This document shows, one piece after another, positions 1 through 10,600 of a DNA stretch of 64,000 nucleotides. The stretch's first letter is position 1; each line of letters begins with the position of its first letter. The translations under genes and the position numbers were made by a program. The stretch is from Cristatella mucedo (Eukaryota > Bryozoa > Phylactolaemata > Cristatellidae): positions 4,022,501 through 4,086,500 of the forward strand of contig WPIO01000017.1 in the NCBI GenBank assembly GCA_009760855.2, read 5' to 3'. The notes beneath the pieces were generated by a model, which was given only the letters and a program-made list of their open reading frames with translations, searched no databases and had not been told where the DNA came from.

Positions 1-426
1 TTGCCTGAGTGTCCACTGGACCGCAGACTCGACAGCCGCAGGTCGAGATCACCCGAGCTGCTCTCCGAGCGGACGCCCAGGAGCGGCCGCTCGGAGCGAG
101 GGAAAGCGAGCCGCCCCTAGTCAGGCGATGGGGCGGGGCCCGCAGCAAGTCAGCGCCCGCTCCGAACCGCCGCGTGACGGCGGGCGAGGGTCCTATAATG
201 AGCGACCGTTCGTCTGTCTGCAGCTGGCTCGTCGGCGAGAGGCACCCGCTCGTCGACTCTTTTCGCGGGCGAACGTGTCCCTCCCCTCCTCTCCGGGCCC
301 GCAGCAAGTCGAGACAGCGTCGCAGGCAGCCGAGCGCCGCGGACGCGCTCGCGCGCGCGGCGTTGCGCAAAGCGGCCGGCCGGCTCCGACAGCGCCGCGC
401 CGCGTGGTCGCGCTTCTGCCGTCCAG
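1..426 (+). other. GC-rich sequence before the ADAM exon, probably intron or exon-flanking DNA
   Basis: The ADAM reading frame stays open from position 9, but its translation here is Arg/Ala/Ser-rich and has no ADAM prodomain or metalloprotease features such as HExxH. A pyrimidine-rich acceptor ends at 426, one base into a Gly codon just before the disintegrin cysteines. The simplest reading is the end of an intron inside a CpG-rich island. Open frames on both strands are expected at this base composition. Confidence 0.5.
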
Positions 427-2219
427 GAGAGGCGTGCGACTGCGGTCCGCCGGAAGAGTGCGACGACCGCTGCTGCGATCCGCTGTCGTGCACGCTGCGG
501 CGAGGCGCTCGCTGCGCGACCGGGAGCGGAGCGTGCTGCGACGTCGGCGCCTGCTCGCCTGCGCCGGCCGGCCTGCTGTGCCGGCCGGCGAGCGACGACC
601 GATGCGACGTGCCCGAGCACTGCGACGGCTCGTCGGCCGCCTGCCCGTTCGACGCAACCGCGCTCGACGGCATGCCGTGCGACGACGGCGGCGACGGCGG
701 CGGGGCGTACTGCTACGACGGCGCCTGCGGTAGCCGGCTGGCGCAATGCCGGCTGCTGTACGGGCCGAGCGCCGGCGAGGCGCGGCGAGCCTGCTACGCG
801 TACAACGCCGCGGGCGACTACTACGGCCACTGCGGCTACGACGGCGCGAGCGGCAAGTACTCGGCGTGCCTGCCGCAGGACGTGCTGTGCGGCGAGCTGC
901 ACTGCAGCGACGGCGTTGCCGAGCCCCTGCCGGGCGAGCAGCACCTAGTCGTCGCCTACAGTCACACGGCTCGCGGCGAGGACGGGCGCCGGGTGCCCTG
1001 TCGCGTGGTCGCGTACGACATACCAGGCAAGCGCGACCCGGGCCTCGTGCCGGACGGCGCCGGCTGCGGCGAGCGGCGCTGGTGCGTCAACATGACCTGC
1101 CGGCCCATGCCCGAGCGCGGCTGTCCGAGCGGCTGCAGCGGACGCGGCTGGTGCGACAGCGGCGGCCAGTGCCGCTGCGAGGTACCGTACTTGCCGCCGC
1201 TGTGCGATCGCCTCGGCGACGAAGGCACTGTGGCGGCGGCGGTTGACGACGGCAAGGCGGCGACCGTGGCGGTCGCCGCTGGCTCGAGCGCCGGCGTCGT
1301 TGCGCTGCTGCTGCTGATCGCATCGGCGGCGGGGTTTGCCCTCCTCAGGAGGCGCCGCAGCCGAAGCGGCGGCGGCGGCGCCGGCTCTGCCGTGGTCGTC
1401 GGCATGGACGCGGAAGCCAGGCTGCAGCGCGATGCGACGATCGCGACCGGCTCGTCGCCGCCTGCTCAGACGCCCTCGTCGGACAAGTCTCGCCTGCGCA
1501 CGTGCGAGACAGGTGGCGCCGCGGCCGCTAAGGTCTCACCGAAGCAATCGGCGCCCGCCGCCGCCGCCGACTCTACGCCGCCGCCGCCGGCACGGTCGCA
1601 GCAGACCAAAAGAATTGCAGCGCTAAAGGGCATGCCACTCGCGATATCGACGGCGGAGACGGCGACGGAACAGGCCTCGCTGTCGCCTTCGCGATCTCGC
1701 GCGCCGCCGGCGAATGCGCCCGCCGGGCGTCCGGCGCGCGGCGTCTCTCTGCTTCCGCTGGATGCACCCACCGCTACGACGGCGGCGGCAGGCGCCGCGT
1801 CCAGCCGCGGCAGCGTTTCGCGATCGCAGAGAGAACTGCCCTCGCCTACGACGACTGCACCGCCGGCAACGCCGGAGACGTCAAACCCGACGCCCCCACC
1901 TGCGACGCCGATGCAGGCAAACCCGAAGACGGCGCCAAGGGCGAAAGCGGTGGCGGCGGCAGCGCCCTCTGCGACCGCCGCCGCCCGCCGCAGCTGCTCC
2001 GTCGACGCCGATGGCGCGCCGCGATCCTCTGGGCGGACGCCTCCCGGACGCGCGACGCTCCCGGCGAGCTCGCCGACGCCGACGTCAGGCGCCGGCGTCA
2101 GGCTCCCGGAGAGTTCGCCGGCGCCGTCGTCCGGAGCGCCGACGCCGTCGTTGGATGCAGGCGACGGAGCGAAGGGTGCTAGGACGAGGACTTCCGCGCG
2201 CTCCAAGGAGTCGGCGTAA
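427..2219 (+). CDS. ADAM-family protein, C-terminal part (disintegrin to cytoplasmic tail), 5' partial
   Basis: This looks like the last coding exon of an ADAM cell-surface protein. In order it encodes a disintegrin domain starting around CDCGPPEEC (435) with the loop DRCDVPEHCDG (near 600), which lacks RGD. A cysteine-rich domain follows (about 735-1115), then an EGF-like module CSGRGWCDSGGQCRC (near 1135-1180), a transmembrane helix rich in Ala/Val/Leu (about 1272-1346) and a basic stop-transfer RRRRSR. The cytoplasmic tail is about 290 residues, low-complexity Pro/Ala/Ser/Thr, with proline runs that could bind SH3 domains. The stop TAA is at 2217-2219. I set the start at an acceptor-like CTGCCGTCCAG ending at 426, because the frame upstream is open but not ADAM-like. 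In this family the ectodomain anchors a zinc protease at the plasma membrane; no protease domain is visible here. GC content is very high. The domain call is secure; the exon start and the subfamily (ADAM9/12/19-like) are inference. Confidence 0.85.
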
Positions 2220-2960
2220 TCGTCGGGGGGGGGGGCTGCTGCGGCGGCGGCGGCGAGCTCGGCGCTAGAGCTCATGCGCGCGCGTGACGGCCTCTGATGC
2301 GGCGCAGGACTTGGCTGCTGCTGAGCGCTGGTCGAGAAAGAATATTTTTACGGGAGCCTGGGAAAAACGCTGCCCGCTCTGGTTCTTGCAGCGAACAACC
2401 GAGCGTTGACGGTCAGCGGAAGTAGCAGCCTCGAGCAAAACCTTGCGCGAAGCACGATAGGGGCGGGCGAACCGCTCAGCGGCGAATTCGTGAGCTAACT
2501 CGCCGCGCCTGGCTTTCCGCTGCTGTCGAGCGCAGCGTCGTGTCGGGCCATAATCCAACCTAACTCGACGCAGATCTTTCACCGCACTTGCGACGTGCGT
2601 CAGCATTTCCCTCGGCAGCAGTCCGGGCCGTTTGCTTGGCAAAGGCTAACATGGAATGCTGAGTAAACGCTGAGTATTAAAGGCCTTGAACAAGCCGATT
2701 TGGCCGATAGGGACAGCAGCCCGCGGAGTTGCTGTGAATGGTGACTGAAGTTAAAAATTCGTCGGCGTTCGCCGGTCTGTTTTTACTGAAGTGGTAAAAA
2801 AAGACTCTGAACAGTAAAACGGAGGGAAAATAAAGGTGAAGACTGTTGCGGAAGTTAGGCGCGTTTTGCGTCAGCAACTGTAGGACTGAAAAATAATATA
2901 TCATTAAGTCCGCCTTAAGAGACTGTAAGGAACTTTACATATGCTAGAAAATAAGTGTCA
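2220..2960 (+). terminator. ADAM 3' UTR with AATAAA poly(A) signal at 2829-2834
   Basis: After the stop codon GC content falls steadily toward background. A run of 11 G lies at 2225-2235. The first canonical AATAAA on the plus strand that I noticed is at 2829-2834, followed by a GT-containing stretch, which would give a 3' UTR of roughly 0.63 kb. Cleavage at this site is inferred from the hexamer only. Confidence 0.4.
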
Positions 2961-3320
2961 CTTGGTTAGTAATAGTGAGTGTCAGCGCGCATAAGCACAT
3001 AGATAACAATTAACGTGGACCAGAGCAGATAGCGCAAGTTAGGAAGACATGCAAGTAGTAAATTCCAGAAGTCGAGACGGGATGTCGCTAAAGTAGGGAC
3101 GAACTTGCCTTTAGTGTGCTTGTCAAAGCAAGCCCGAATTCTCGTAAAATGGTACGTAGCTGAAAGTAGGCAGACGTGACCATGGAGCCATTAGGGCCAC
3201 CTACTGAAAAGTTCACCGTAGAACAGGACAACCAAGATTTCCTGAAAGGGCTACAGGAGATGTGCTGGATGAACCCATATAAAAGGTTTTGAAAAAGAAG
3301 AGATTTGCTTTTCAAATTTT
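2960..3320 (-). repeat. LINE-A fragment, degenerate
   Basis: On the minus strand, 3088-3315 translates to a stretch containing TSAYFQLRTILREFGLAL. This matches the LINE-A segment [17 protein letters not shown] seen in better copies. Plus-strand pieces near 2985 and 3060 also resemble reversed LINE-A. Stops and missing parts show a dead copy. Confidence 0.6.
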
Positions 3321-3424
3321 CTGAGTGACATTAGATTTTCTAGTAACTATCAAGTTGGCTTTTATCATTCAGTTTGATAAGGTTTGCAGTGCACTCGATG
3401 TACGAATGCCGGCAATTATCATAA

Positions 3425-4019
3425 TAATACGTCGCAGTTGCCACATCACACCACTCCTCGCCGACCTGCTCTGGCTACCAGTCAAGCAACGGATCTACTT
3501 CAAGGTTTTGTCGCTCACTTTTAGGTCACTTCATTCTTTGGCTCCAGCCTATCTCTCAGATCTACTCCCCCACCAGGCCAAGAATCGTACCACCCACTTT
3601 TCGGAATCCAACAGTATACCAATACCTCGTACTAACCTCAAATTCTTTGGAAACCGTGCATTTAGTTCGTATGCTCTCAAAGCCTGGAACTCCCTCCCGA
3701 CTTGCGTCAGAACATCCCCTGACTTGACCACATTAAAAAAAAACTTAAAAAACACAAATTTAGGACAGCATTTAGTGGGTCCCTGTGATTCGTCCTTCGT
3801 GTGCTTATGCGTGCTGACACTGTGCATGCTGCCGCTAACCACACTTGCATGCTGACCCTGTGCATGTCACCCCTAACCATGTTACTCATGTTGTCTATCA
3901 AGCATGATTTTACTCACCATTCAATCGCGTTTCCCTTTGCAGCAAATGTAAAGCGCCTAGAAAGAGATTGAGTTCTCTGAAGGCGCTTTATCAAGTGCAT
4001 TATTATTATATTATTATTA
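3425..4019 (+). repeat. LINE-A 3' end, 5'-truncated
   Basis: This encodes the C-terminal part of the LINE-A reverse transcriptase polyprotein ([36 protein letters not shown]) without most of the RT domain. The family 3' tail follows (GCGCCTAGAAAGAGATTGAG and GGCGCTTTATCAAGTGC), ending in a TTATTA microsatellite. The frame is intact to about 3780, then altered by a small indel near the end of the ORF. L2/CR1-type LINEs typically insert as such 5'-truncated pieces. Confidence 0.85.
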
Positions 4020-4020
4020 T

Positions 4021-4085
4021 GTTTGTGTAGCGCCCCAAGAAAACTAAATCCGGGCGCTTTACGGCTCGCTGTAAGAGATTTAATT
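4021..4085 (-). repeat. LINE tail fragment, antisense
   Basis: It contains AGCGCCCCAAGAAAACTAAA followed by GGGCGCTTTACGGCTCGCTG. This is the reverse complement of the tail hairpin shared by LINE-A and SINE-A. It abuts the preceding LINE-A tail head-on. Too short to assign to a particular parent. Confidence 0.55.
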
Positions 4086-4860
4086 ACCAATTGTTTATGT
4101 CATGCACGGTATCGCGCTTAGAATGCATACCAAATCAAGCCAGTATTGCGCTCTTAGGCCAGCATGCTAAAGGATTCACAAAGACGTTCAGGGCCTCCGG
4201 TTAGTAGGCCCGCTGGCTAGTAACATTCGCTGAATCATGCGCATGCGATAAGCACGCAAAGCGAACAGGAAAAATAGACAAGTTCACAGGCAATGCAGGA
4301 GTTAAGGGAGTTCGACGCGCGCGAAGGGATCAAAGCACAGGTACAGCTGAATGTCAAAGAAGTGAAAGCCTGGATTGTGCTTGGCAATTACATTGGCAAG
4401 AGGACGAGTATATACTGTGAAAAGAAGCGGACGACCGAGCAGGCGCTCCCAGCGGTACACCGTACTTTAAAGGCTTCACGGATGACCATTATCCTTTTGA
4501 CGTGGGCGCTTTGAAATCTCTCACTGAGATATAACCTAAACCACTGCAGTGCAGTGCTGCTAATGCCCAGGCGAGCTGATATGCGCTCAAGAAGGACTTC
4601 CGTGATCTATGGCAGCAAGTGCTGCCCAAAAATAAAAGGATTCAAACAGCAAAACAAGCAGAGAGACTACCCGAGTCAGCACTCCTGAGAAGGTCGTTGT
4701 ACTCACAGCAGTGCCATCTAAGCGGCGCGATTAGCATTAAAACCTCCCCGGTACTTGCTAGATTTGAAGTTTCGATATAAGAGTCTATAGCTGGTCTATA
4801 ACTACTCGTTTGAATTATCCCGGTAGGAACGGCAGTAGGGAGACTAGGAGGACTCAGCTC
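4086..4860. other. No recognised feature
   Basis: I see no gene, repeat family or long open frame that I can support in this stretch. A 73-codon open frame at 4293-4514 has no recognisable motif. Confidence 0.4.
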
Positions 4861-4861
4861 A

Positions 4862-5010
4862 AGTTCTCCCTCGCTCCACGCTCATTAAGAAGTCCTCGCT
4901 GAGGACTTCTTAATGAGCGGCCTAACAGCAGCCTTTTTGAGGGAGGCAGGGACCAGACCTGCGGCTAAAGACACGTTTATTAGGCTAGCCACGCATGACG
5001 CAAATCGAAG
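4862..5010 (-). repeat. LINE reverse transcriptase N-terminal fragment
   Basis: The minus strand reads LINVSLAAGLVPASLKKAAV followed by RPLIKKS. This is the conserved block in front of the RT fingers of L2/CR1-type LINEs (compare [18 protein letters not shown] with RPLLKK in the copy at 42.8 kb). The fragment breaks off in a perfect palindrome at 4879-4919. Its family (LINE-A or LINE-B) cannot be decided. Confidence 0.6.
4879..4919. repeat. Perfect 19-bp inverted repeat with 3-bp loop
   Basis: The arms are 4879-4897 and 4901-4919 with GCT between them; I checked every base pair by eye. The left arm contains TTAAGAAGTCCTC and the right arm GAGGACTTCTTAA. One arm is the RPLIKKS coding segment of the adjacent minus-strand LINE fragment, so the palindrome arose from TE sequence. 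Confidence 0.9.
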
Positions 5011-6308
5011 CATCGCTGCGGGAGAAAACGGTCTAGGTTCTTTCAGAGGGCTTGCAGGCTCCTTAGACTGGCAGATGCACTTGTAGATGAACGCCGAAGT
5101 AGCAGGCGCTTGAGGGTGACCGTCGCAGTCGCGGCAAGGAACGGAGGCTCCTCAAGTGTCCTGAGAGGATGCAAGGATGGCCTTAATCATCTTGCGTATC
5201 ATGCCGAAAAGGTAGCTAGAAAGTAAGCCATCTCCTACATCAACATGAAAAGCAGTACTTGGCCTTGGGATGGGTTGGTGTGATCTACGATGGTCGTAGA
5301 ATGCCAGTTGATGGCTAGCTAGTCCTCAGCTTTTGAATACTTTTCAAGCTGTCGCTCAGCAGTCCTAGCTTGTTCAAATGTCTGCCACCTGAGCAAGGGA
5401 GTACACTGTCCGTTCTGCTTCACCCTACTTCCAACTTTTTTGTTGTTGCACGAGATTAAAGCTACTTACTAACGGATTCACATGGACGCGGCTTGAGCAA
5501 GCCCGATATAACGACTGCTTTGTCATCAAGTTACAGACGAAGCCAACAGGCTGACAACTTGCACTTCCTCGTCAGTTGACGGCAAAGCACGCCGCCGCAC
5601 CTTCACCTGCCGGGTCGTGGCAGCGGTGGCCACCTGCTTTCCTCAGCCCTAGCGGGCTCGGAGGCGAAGACTCCTTGGATGTATTGAAAGAACGGGCCTT
5701 GGTTGAGGGGACGCGTTCAGCCAGGTTTCGCGACTCCCAATTGAAAATAGCGAAACTAATGGCTGCAGGCAATCGAAAAATGTCAACGATTAGTTAAGGC
5801 CTCTCATTAGCCTAAATAATTAGCGAGTGGAGCTCCAACTCTCCACGTCCGACAGCCAGACTGAGGTGAGAGCTTGTATTGTCAGCACGAGCGGTTCCAC
5901 TTCAATATCCGCTCGACCTTATTCATGCCGTACGATGACGCAGAACCAGTACGCAGCACACTTCCACCCCACAGTTTAAAACTGCATAATGGGCAGTTTG
6001 GAGCAGCACTTCATATATGTACTTGTGCAAACCCCAGTCAAGACAGCAGCGCTGGGCACGGGATACACCTCACAGGCACGGGATACACCTAAAGTGTTGC
6101 CCACACAATTTTCGGACAGCTCAGCACCGGTGTCTGAAAAAGCAGCAGCAAAACTTTGAGGCTCGATTGCGGACGAAATGTATTCTCGAACTTTGGCAAG
6201 AAGCTGAAGTTATGTTTCAGGTAGGGGGTAAGCCGGGCAAGAAGGCGATTGCATCACGATTCACGGAGGCAGCCAACGGCAGGCACGTGCTTCGGCTATT
6301 TGCAGCCG
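5011..6308. other. ACY1 3' flank, no recognised gene
   Basis: This unassigned DNA lies downstream of the ACY1 stop. It contains small overlapping open frames near 5575-5800 on both strands without recognisable motifs, and an 18-bp tandem repeat (ACGGGATACACCTCACAG-like) near 6058-6091. It should include the ACY1 3' UTR, but I did not find a convincing nearby poly(A) signal on the minus strand. Confidence 0.35.
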
Positions 6309-6458
6309 TCAGCCCTTGACATTTGCCAGAGCCTGAATTATTGGCATGTAGATTTTTATGCCTCGAACAAATACTTCTTCGTTGAGATACTCATCGTGGT
6401 CATGAAGTAGGATTGGCGTGTTGTTCATGGGCGAAAAGCCCAGTGCAGGTATCCCGAT
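6309..6458 (-). CDS. ACY1: ACY1 exon 13 with stop codon (residues 350-398, zinc ligand His368)
   Basis: Acceptor TTGCTTCTTTTGCAG. It encodes [20 protein letters not shown] then [20 protein letters not shown], closing at TGA (6309-6311). His368 of LLHDHDE is the fifth zinc ligand. The C-terminus is slightly shorter than the human one. Confidence 0.94.
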   Translation of the reverse strand: MGIPALGFSPMNNTPILLHDHDEYLNEEVFVRGIKIYMPIIQALANVKG

Positions 6459-7589
6459 CTGCAAAAGAAGCAAGGTGAGGTGGTCGAGTGCCACAGGGCA
6501 TACAGGCACAACTAAGCCACAGGCTAACAGGCTGGCCGCACCGAGACGGTGCAGTGCTCGTACTCGCGAGGCATGTGGCGTCATATGAGACGACGGTCCA
6601 GTTGACCAAGCTGTGAACCCGGCAGGTCACGGAAGCCACGACAACTACAGGAGCGATCCCATTTCAAGGAATGCTGCTCTTACGATACTGACAGCGAAGG
6701 CAATTGAATCTTGACAGGAGCACGTCATAACTTGAAGCTTGAAAGACATTTTAGTGATAGGATCGCTCCTATTCTATGTGTATCCATCTAGCACGTGCCC
6801 GTTCGATATCAATGACGACTACATTCAGTCACCGTGACACTTCAACGAGGCCATTAAAGCAAGAGCGGTGGAATTTGGTCACAAGCCTACGGACTGGGAG
6901 CCCCGTGTGAACCCCTGCTCTATGTAATGGCCCACTATCTGAGAGGGCATCTGAGCCGGCCTCGGGGGGGGGGGGCGTCAAAACGGCTAAGGCAAGCTAA
7001 GCAAAGCCTAAGCAGTAACTACCTCCGGTTGGGCTCGCTCTGGTGAGCAAAGCGGCTAAACTGAAGGCACACATGCAAGTGATTTACTTCAAGGTTCTGT
7101 CGCTCACTTTTAGGTCCCTTCATTCTATGGCTCCAGCCTATCTCTCCGACATACTCCCCCATCAGGCCAAGCATCGTACCACCCGCTTTTCGGAATCCAA
7201 CAGTCTACCAATACCTCGTACAAACCATAAATCCTTTGGAGACCGTGCATTTAGTTCGTATGCTCTCAAAGCCTGGAACTCCCTCCCGACCTGCGTCAGA
7301 ACATCCCCTGACCTGACCACATTTAAAAGGAACTTAAAAACACCTATTTAGGACAGCATTTAGTGGGTCCCTGTGATTCGTCCTTGATGTGCTTATGCGT
7401 GCTGACACTGTGCATGCTGCCACTAACCACATTTGCATGCTGACCCTGTGCATGTCACCCCTAAACATGTTATTCATTTTGTTTGTTTTTCAAGCATGAT
7501 TTTACTTACCATTCAATTGCATTTCCCTTTGCAGCAAATGCAAAGCGCCTAGAAAGAGATTAAGGTCTCTGAGGGCACTTTATCAAGTG

Positions 7590-7622
<33 letters not shown>

Positions 7623-10600
7623 GTGCTCTGAAAGCTGCCGTGAAAACAAAGTAGTCGAGTTTTCTGCGAAGGGGCAGCAGAGGGGGCTGCTCGCCACGAC
7701 CTCGAAAATCGTAGCAGCAGCCTTTTCAGCCATGCTGCCCGCAGCTGCCCAGTTTTAACTAACACAGATCAAGTATCCAAAGGACGCTGTCGTCATCCTG
7801 CATGCTCGAAACCTGCATGCTAGCCTGTTGGCAAATGTTGGAGATGCATAGGATGATAGTCTGTCCGTGTTCCCTAATTTGACTGGATTAATAAGTCACT
7901 ATTTATAACAGTTCACAGTGCAAACGAACTGTGACTTCCTCGGGGCTGATGACACTTTGCTCGAATGCAGATAAACTACGACTCCATGTGGACTGGTGAT
8001 GATACTTTGCTCACAAGCTTTTATGCCTACTGTCTCTGGTATAGCTGGAAATACTCGACCATCCTTATCCTGGCTACTGTTTCTCTTGCAGTGAGTTCTA
8101 AAGAGCTTGGGCAGAGATTTGGTTCTCTTAGGATGCTATACAAATATTATCATTATTATTATTATGATCTAGCGACTGGCAATTAGAGAATCGCACCAAG
8201 AGTAAGTGACTCCATGAATTCGGCCAACATGAGGGAGAGTTCGAGCTTCGGACAACGATGCCTCGAATATTAGACAATAGCAAATCGGTCAACGGAGATG
8301 GCCGACTGACATCATGTTTCTGGAATTCCGCGACGAGTCGCAGTACGCTGCCCCAATGGGGATTTTCTGAACAGGAACCGCCTTAGGATAAAGGCTCTTC
8401 TATACAAACAGAAGCCAAGAAGCAACTATCAAGCAGGCGACCTCCGAATTTCTTCCTGCAAATGGCAAAATGCATCAGATTCTTAGTCTGGCACGTATCG
8501 TGGAGTGGCAAGCTTAGATTTACCTCTCTTAAATATCGGCTGTCGGTGCCGGCTGGAAAGATCTCCTTCTGGATGGTGATGCCAGTTGTTTTACAGCCAT
8601 CTTCGAAGGCCGTCCACCATGCGTCGTCCGACGTTGTTGGTGTCACGGCTCTAGCGAGCGACTTCTGCACAGAGAGCAAGCAAATTATTTTAAGCGCACG
8701 GCCCAAACAGAATGTGAGTATGAAGGGGGTATTAAAATGGCATGTCGCTGGCTGCCATGCAAAGTCTGACAATCAGCCCAGACCCTCTACGCAGGCCTAT
8801 GGGCAGAGGGCATATGCTAAGGGCTCATGGCAGAGGCGGCAGAGTCGGAGCGACAGACAGTATTCGATGCTCGACCAGAAAGTAATACTGAAATACACCC
8901 AGCTGGAGAAAGCAACCCGGTCGGCAAATGACAATGGTAAGTGGGAGGCCACAGTCTCGCGCTTGCACTCGCTGACTGCGATTTTCCACAGCTTTCTTTC
9001 TTTTTTCTCCTTTTGCTTGTCAATAACCTACCGAGTCCTAATCTCCACAAGGGGTAAAGCTGAGGAATTTAGCACTCAAGAGGCTTGCCAATCTCAGTCG
9101 GTACACATACCTGTCACAGGCTGCCAAACGATGTTGTTATCAAGACTCTTAAGATGTTTGGCTAAAGTAGGTTAGTCATTTGGTCCAGCGGTTAAGGTGC
9201 TCGCCCCGACCAAGGTCTGGCTTAGGTCGTGGGCTCGAGCACCGATGCATAAGTGAAGCCCCTGAATAGAGATTAAGTTCCCTTGGGGTGCTATGTCAAT
9301 GAATTATAATCTATATATTATATATTAAGGTGCTCGCCTTTTACAACGAGGTCAAGGTAATTGCATTTGCGACCGAGGTCGTGGGCTCGACCCCTAAAGC
9401 ATATGTGAAGCATATATATGGAGATTAAGTTCTCGTATGGCATTATACAAACAAACAATATTTATATGCTGAAATTCACGAAATTCAGCCACGCGAACCA
9501 CTTGCTAACAGATCTGTGGTCAGCTCAGGGCGGAATACTCGGTAGATGTAACCATTCTCCGTCTGACCTACAAGGCCTATTTGCAGACATAAACCTTGTC
9601 AAATCTAGCTGAATTGCATAATCTGTAACATCATCCCAGCTCAGATCCTCAAGTCACTCAGCTTGATAAACTAGCTCCTCCTCTTCATGTTTCATTGAAA
9701 GATTATCGGTGACTACCACCTTTGCTCCAAAGATCCCAGAGTATGGAGGTTGCCGGCGCATTTGCTAGCTAATTACTACTACACCGATAACAGGGCCCAG
9801 AATGCGATCGCATTGATGCCCAACGAGCAAAAGTCCAATCGCAGACAGCTGTGAGGTGGCTGGAAGGGAAGGCAAGGTGTCGGATCAGGCAGTCTGACAC
9901 GCAATGCAGCAGCACCTAGATGACATGCAGTCAGCCTTATCGAAACTCTCAAATGGAATGTAACATTCGTCACCCATAATTCTACAACCTGCCTTGAGGA
10001 CTATGAGACCACGCCCGAGTTACTGCACAAAGCCCAAGCGGCTATTGTTCAATCGCGAGGCCAATCACGTGCACAAGAAAGACTGCATAAGAAAGCAGGA
10101 GCACGAAACAAGGCTGACAAAGGAGGCAAAGACGTCAGAGAAGTAAGCAACAAAGAAGTAGCAGTCAAGGACAGTAAGCCCAAGACTCGGCAACTAGCAT
10201 ACAGGGCAGCACATTGTTTCGAAGAGAGTTGTGGAAGCGCCATTAGCAGGCAAGCAGCGAGCGTTCTACGATTGTGAGCAGCTCAAGGAGACTAAAAAAC
10301 AGATGACTTTACAGCTCGATGGTGGTCGGTAAAATTCGCAGGGCAATAAAGTGACAAACCCGAACAGCAGTCGTGCAAAAAAACTGCTCATGATTATTAA
10401 ACGAAAATTCAACGTATTTGTGAGACAAGAGTGAATCAAAACAGCCTTGTTGTCTCGGCATCACTGGCATGTCACGGACAAGGCAATATAATTGAGCAGC
10501 ATTCAGGTTTGCTTTACCCTGTCAATTATGGTGCCAGGGTGTCTACAGCTGGTCAATTCCAGACCAATTCAACGTCCTGTCACCTCACTTTTAGCTCTCT

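Noticed and set aside
128-1767. Several long open frames overlapping the ADAM exon on both strands
   Set aside because: They are Arg/Ala/Pro-rich shadows expected in very GC-rich DNA. Only the 427-2219 frame has conserved disintegrin and EGF cysteines.
2225-2235. G homopolymer runs here and at 6965, 13087, 23893, 38624, 48167, 52144, 52190 as G-quadruplex regulators
   Set aside because: They are single uninterrupted runs, not four spaced runs, and long G runs are frequent sequencing or assembly artefacts. No functional claim is made.
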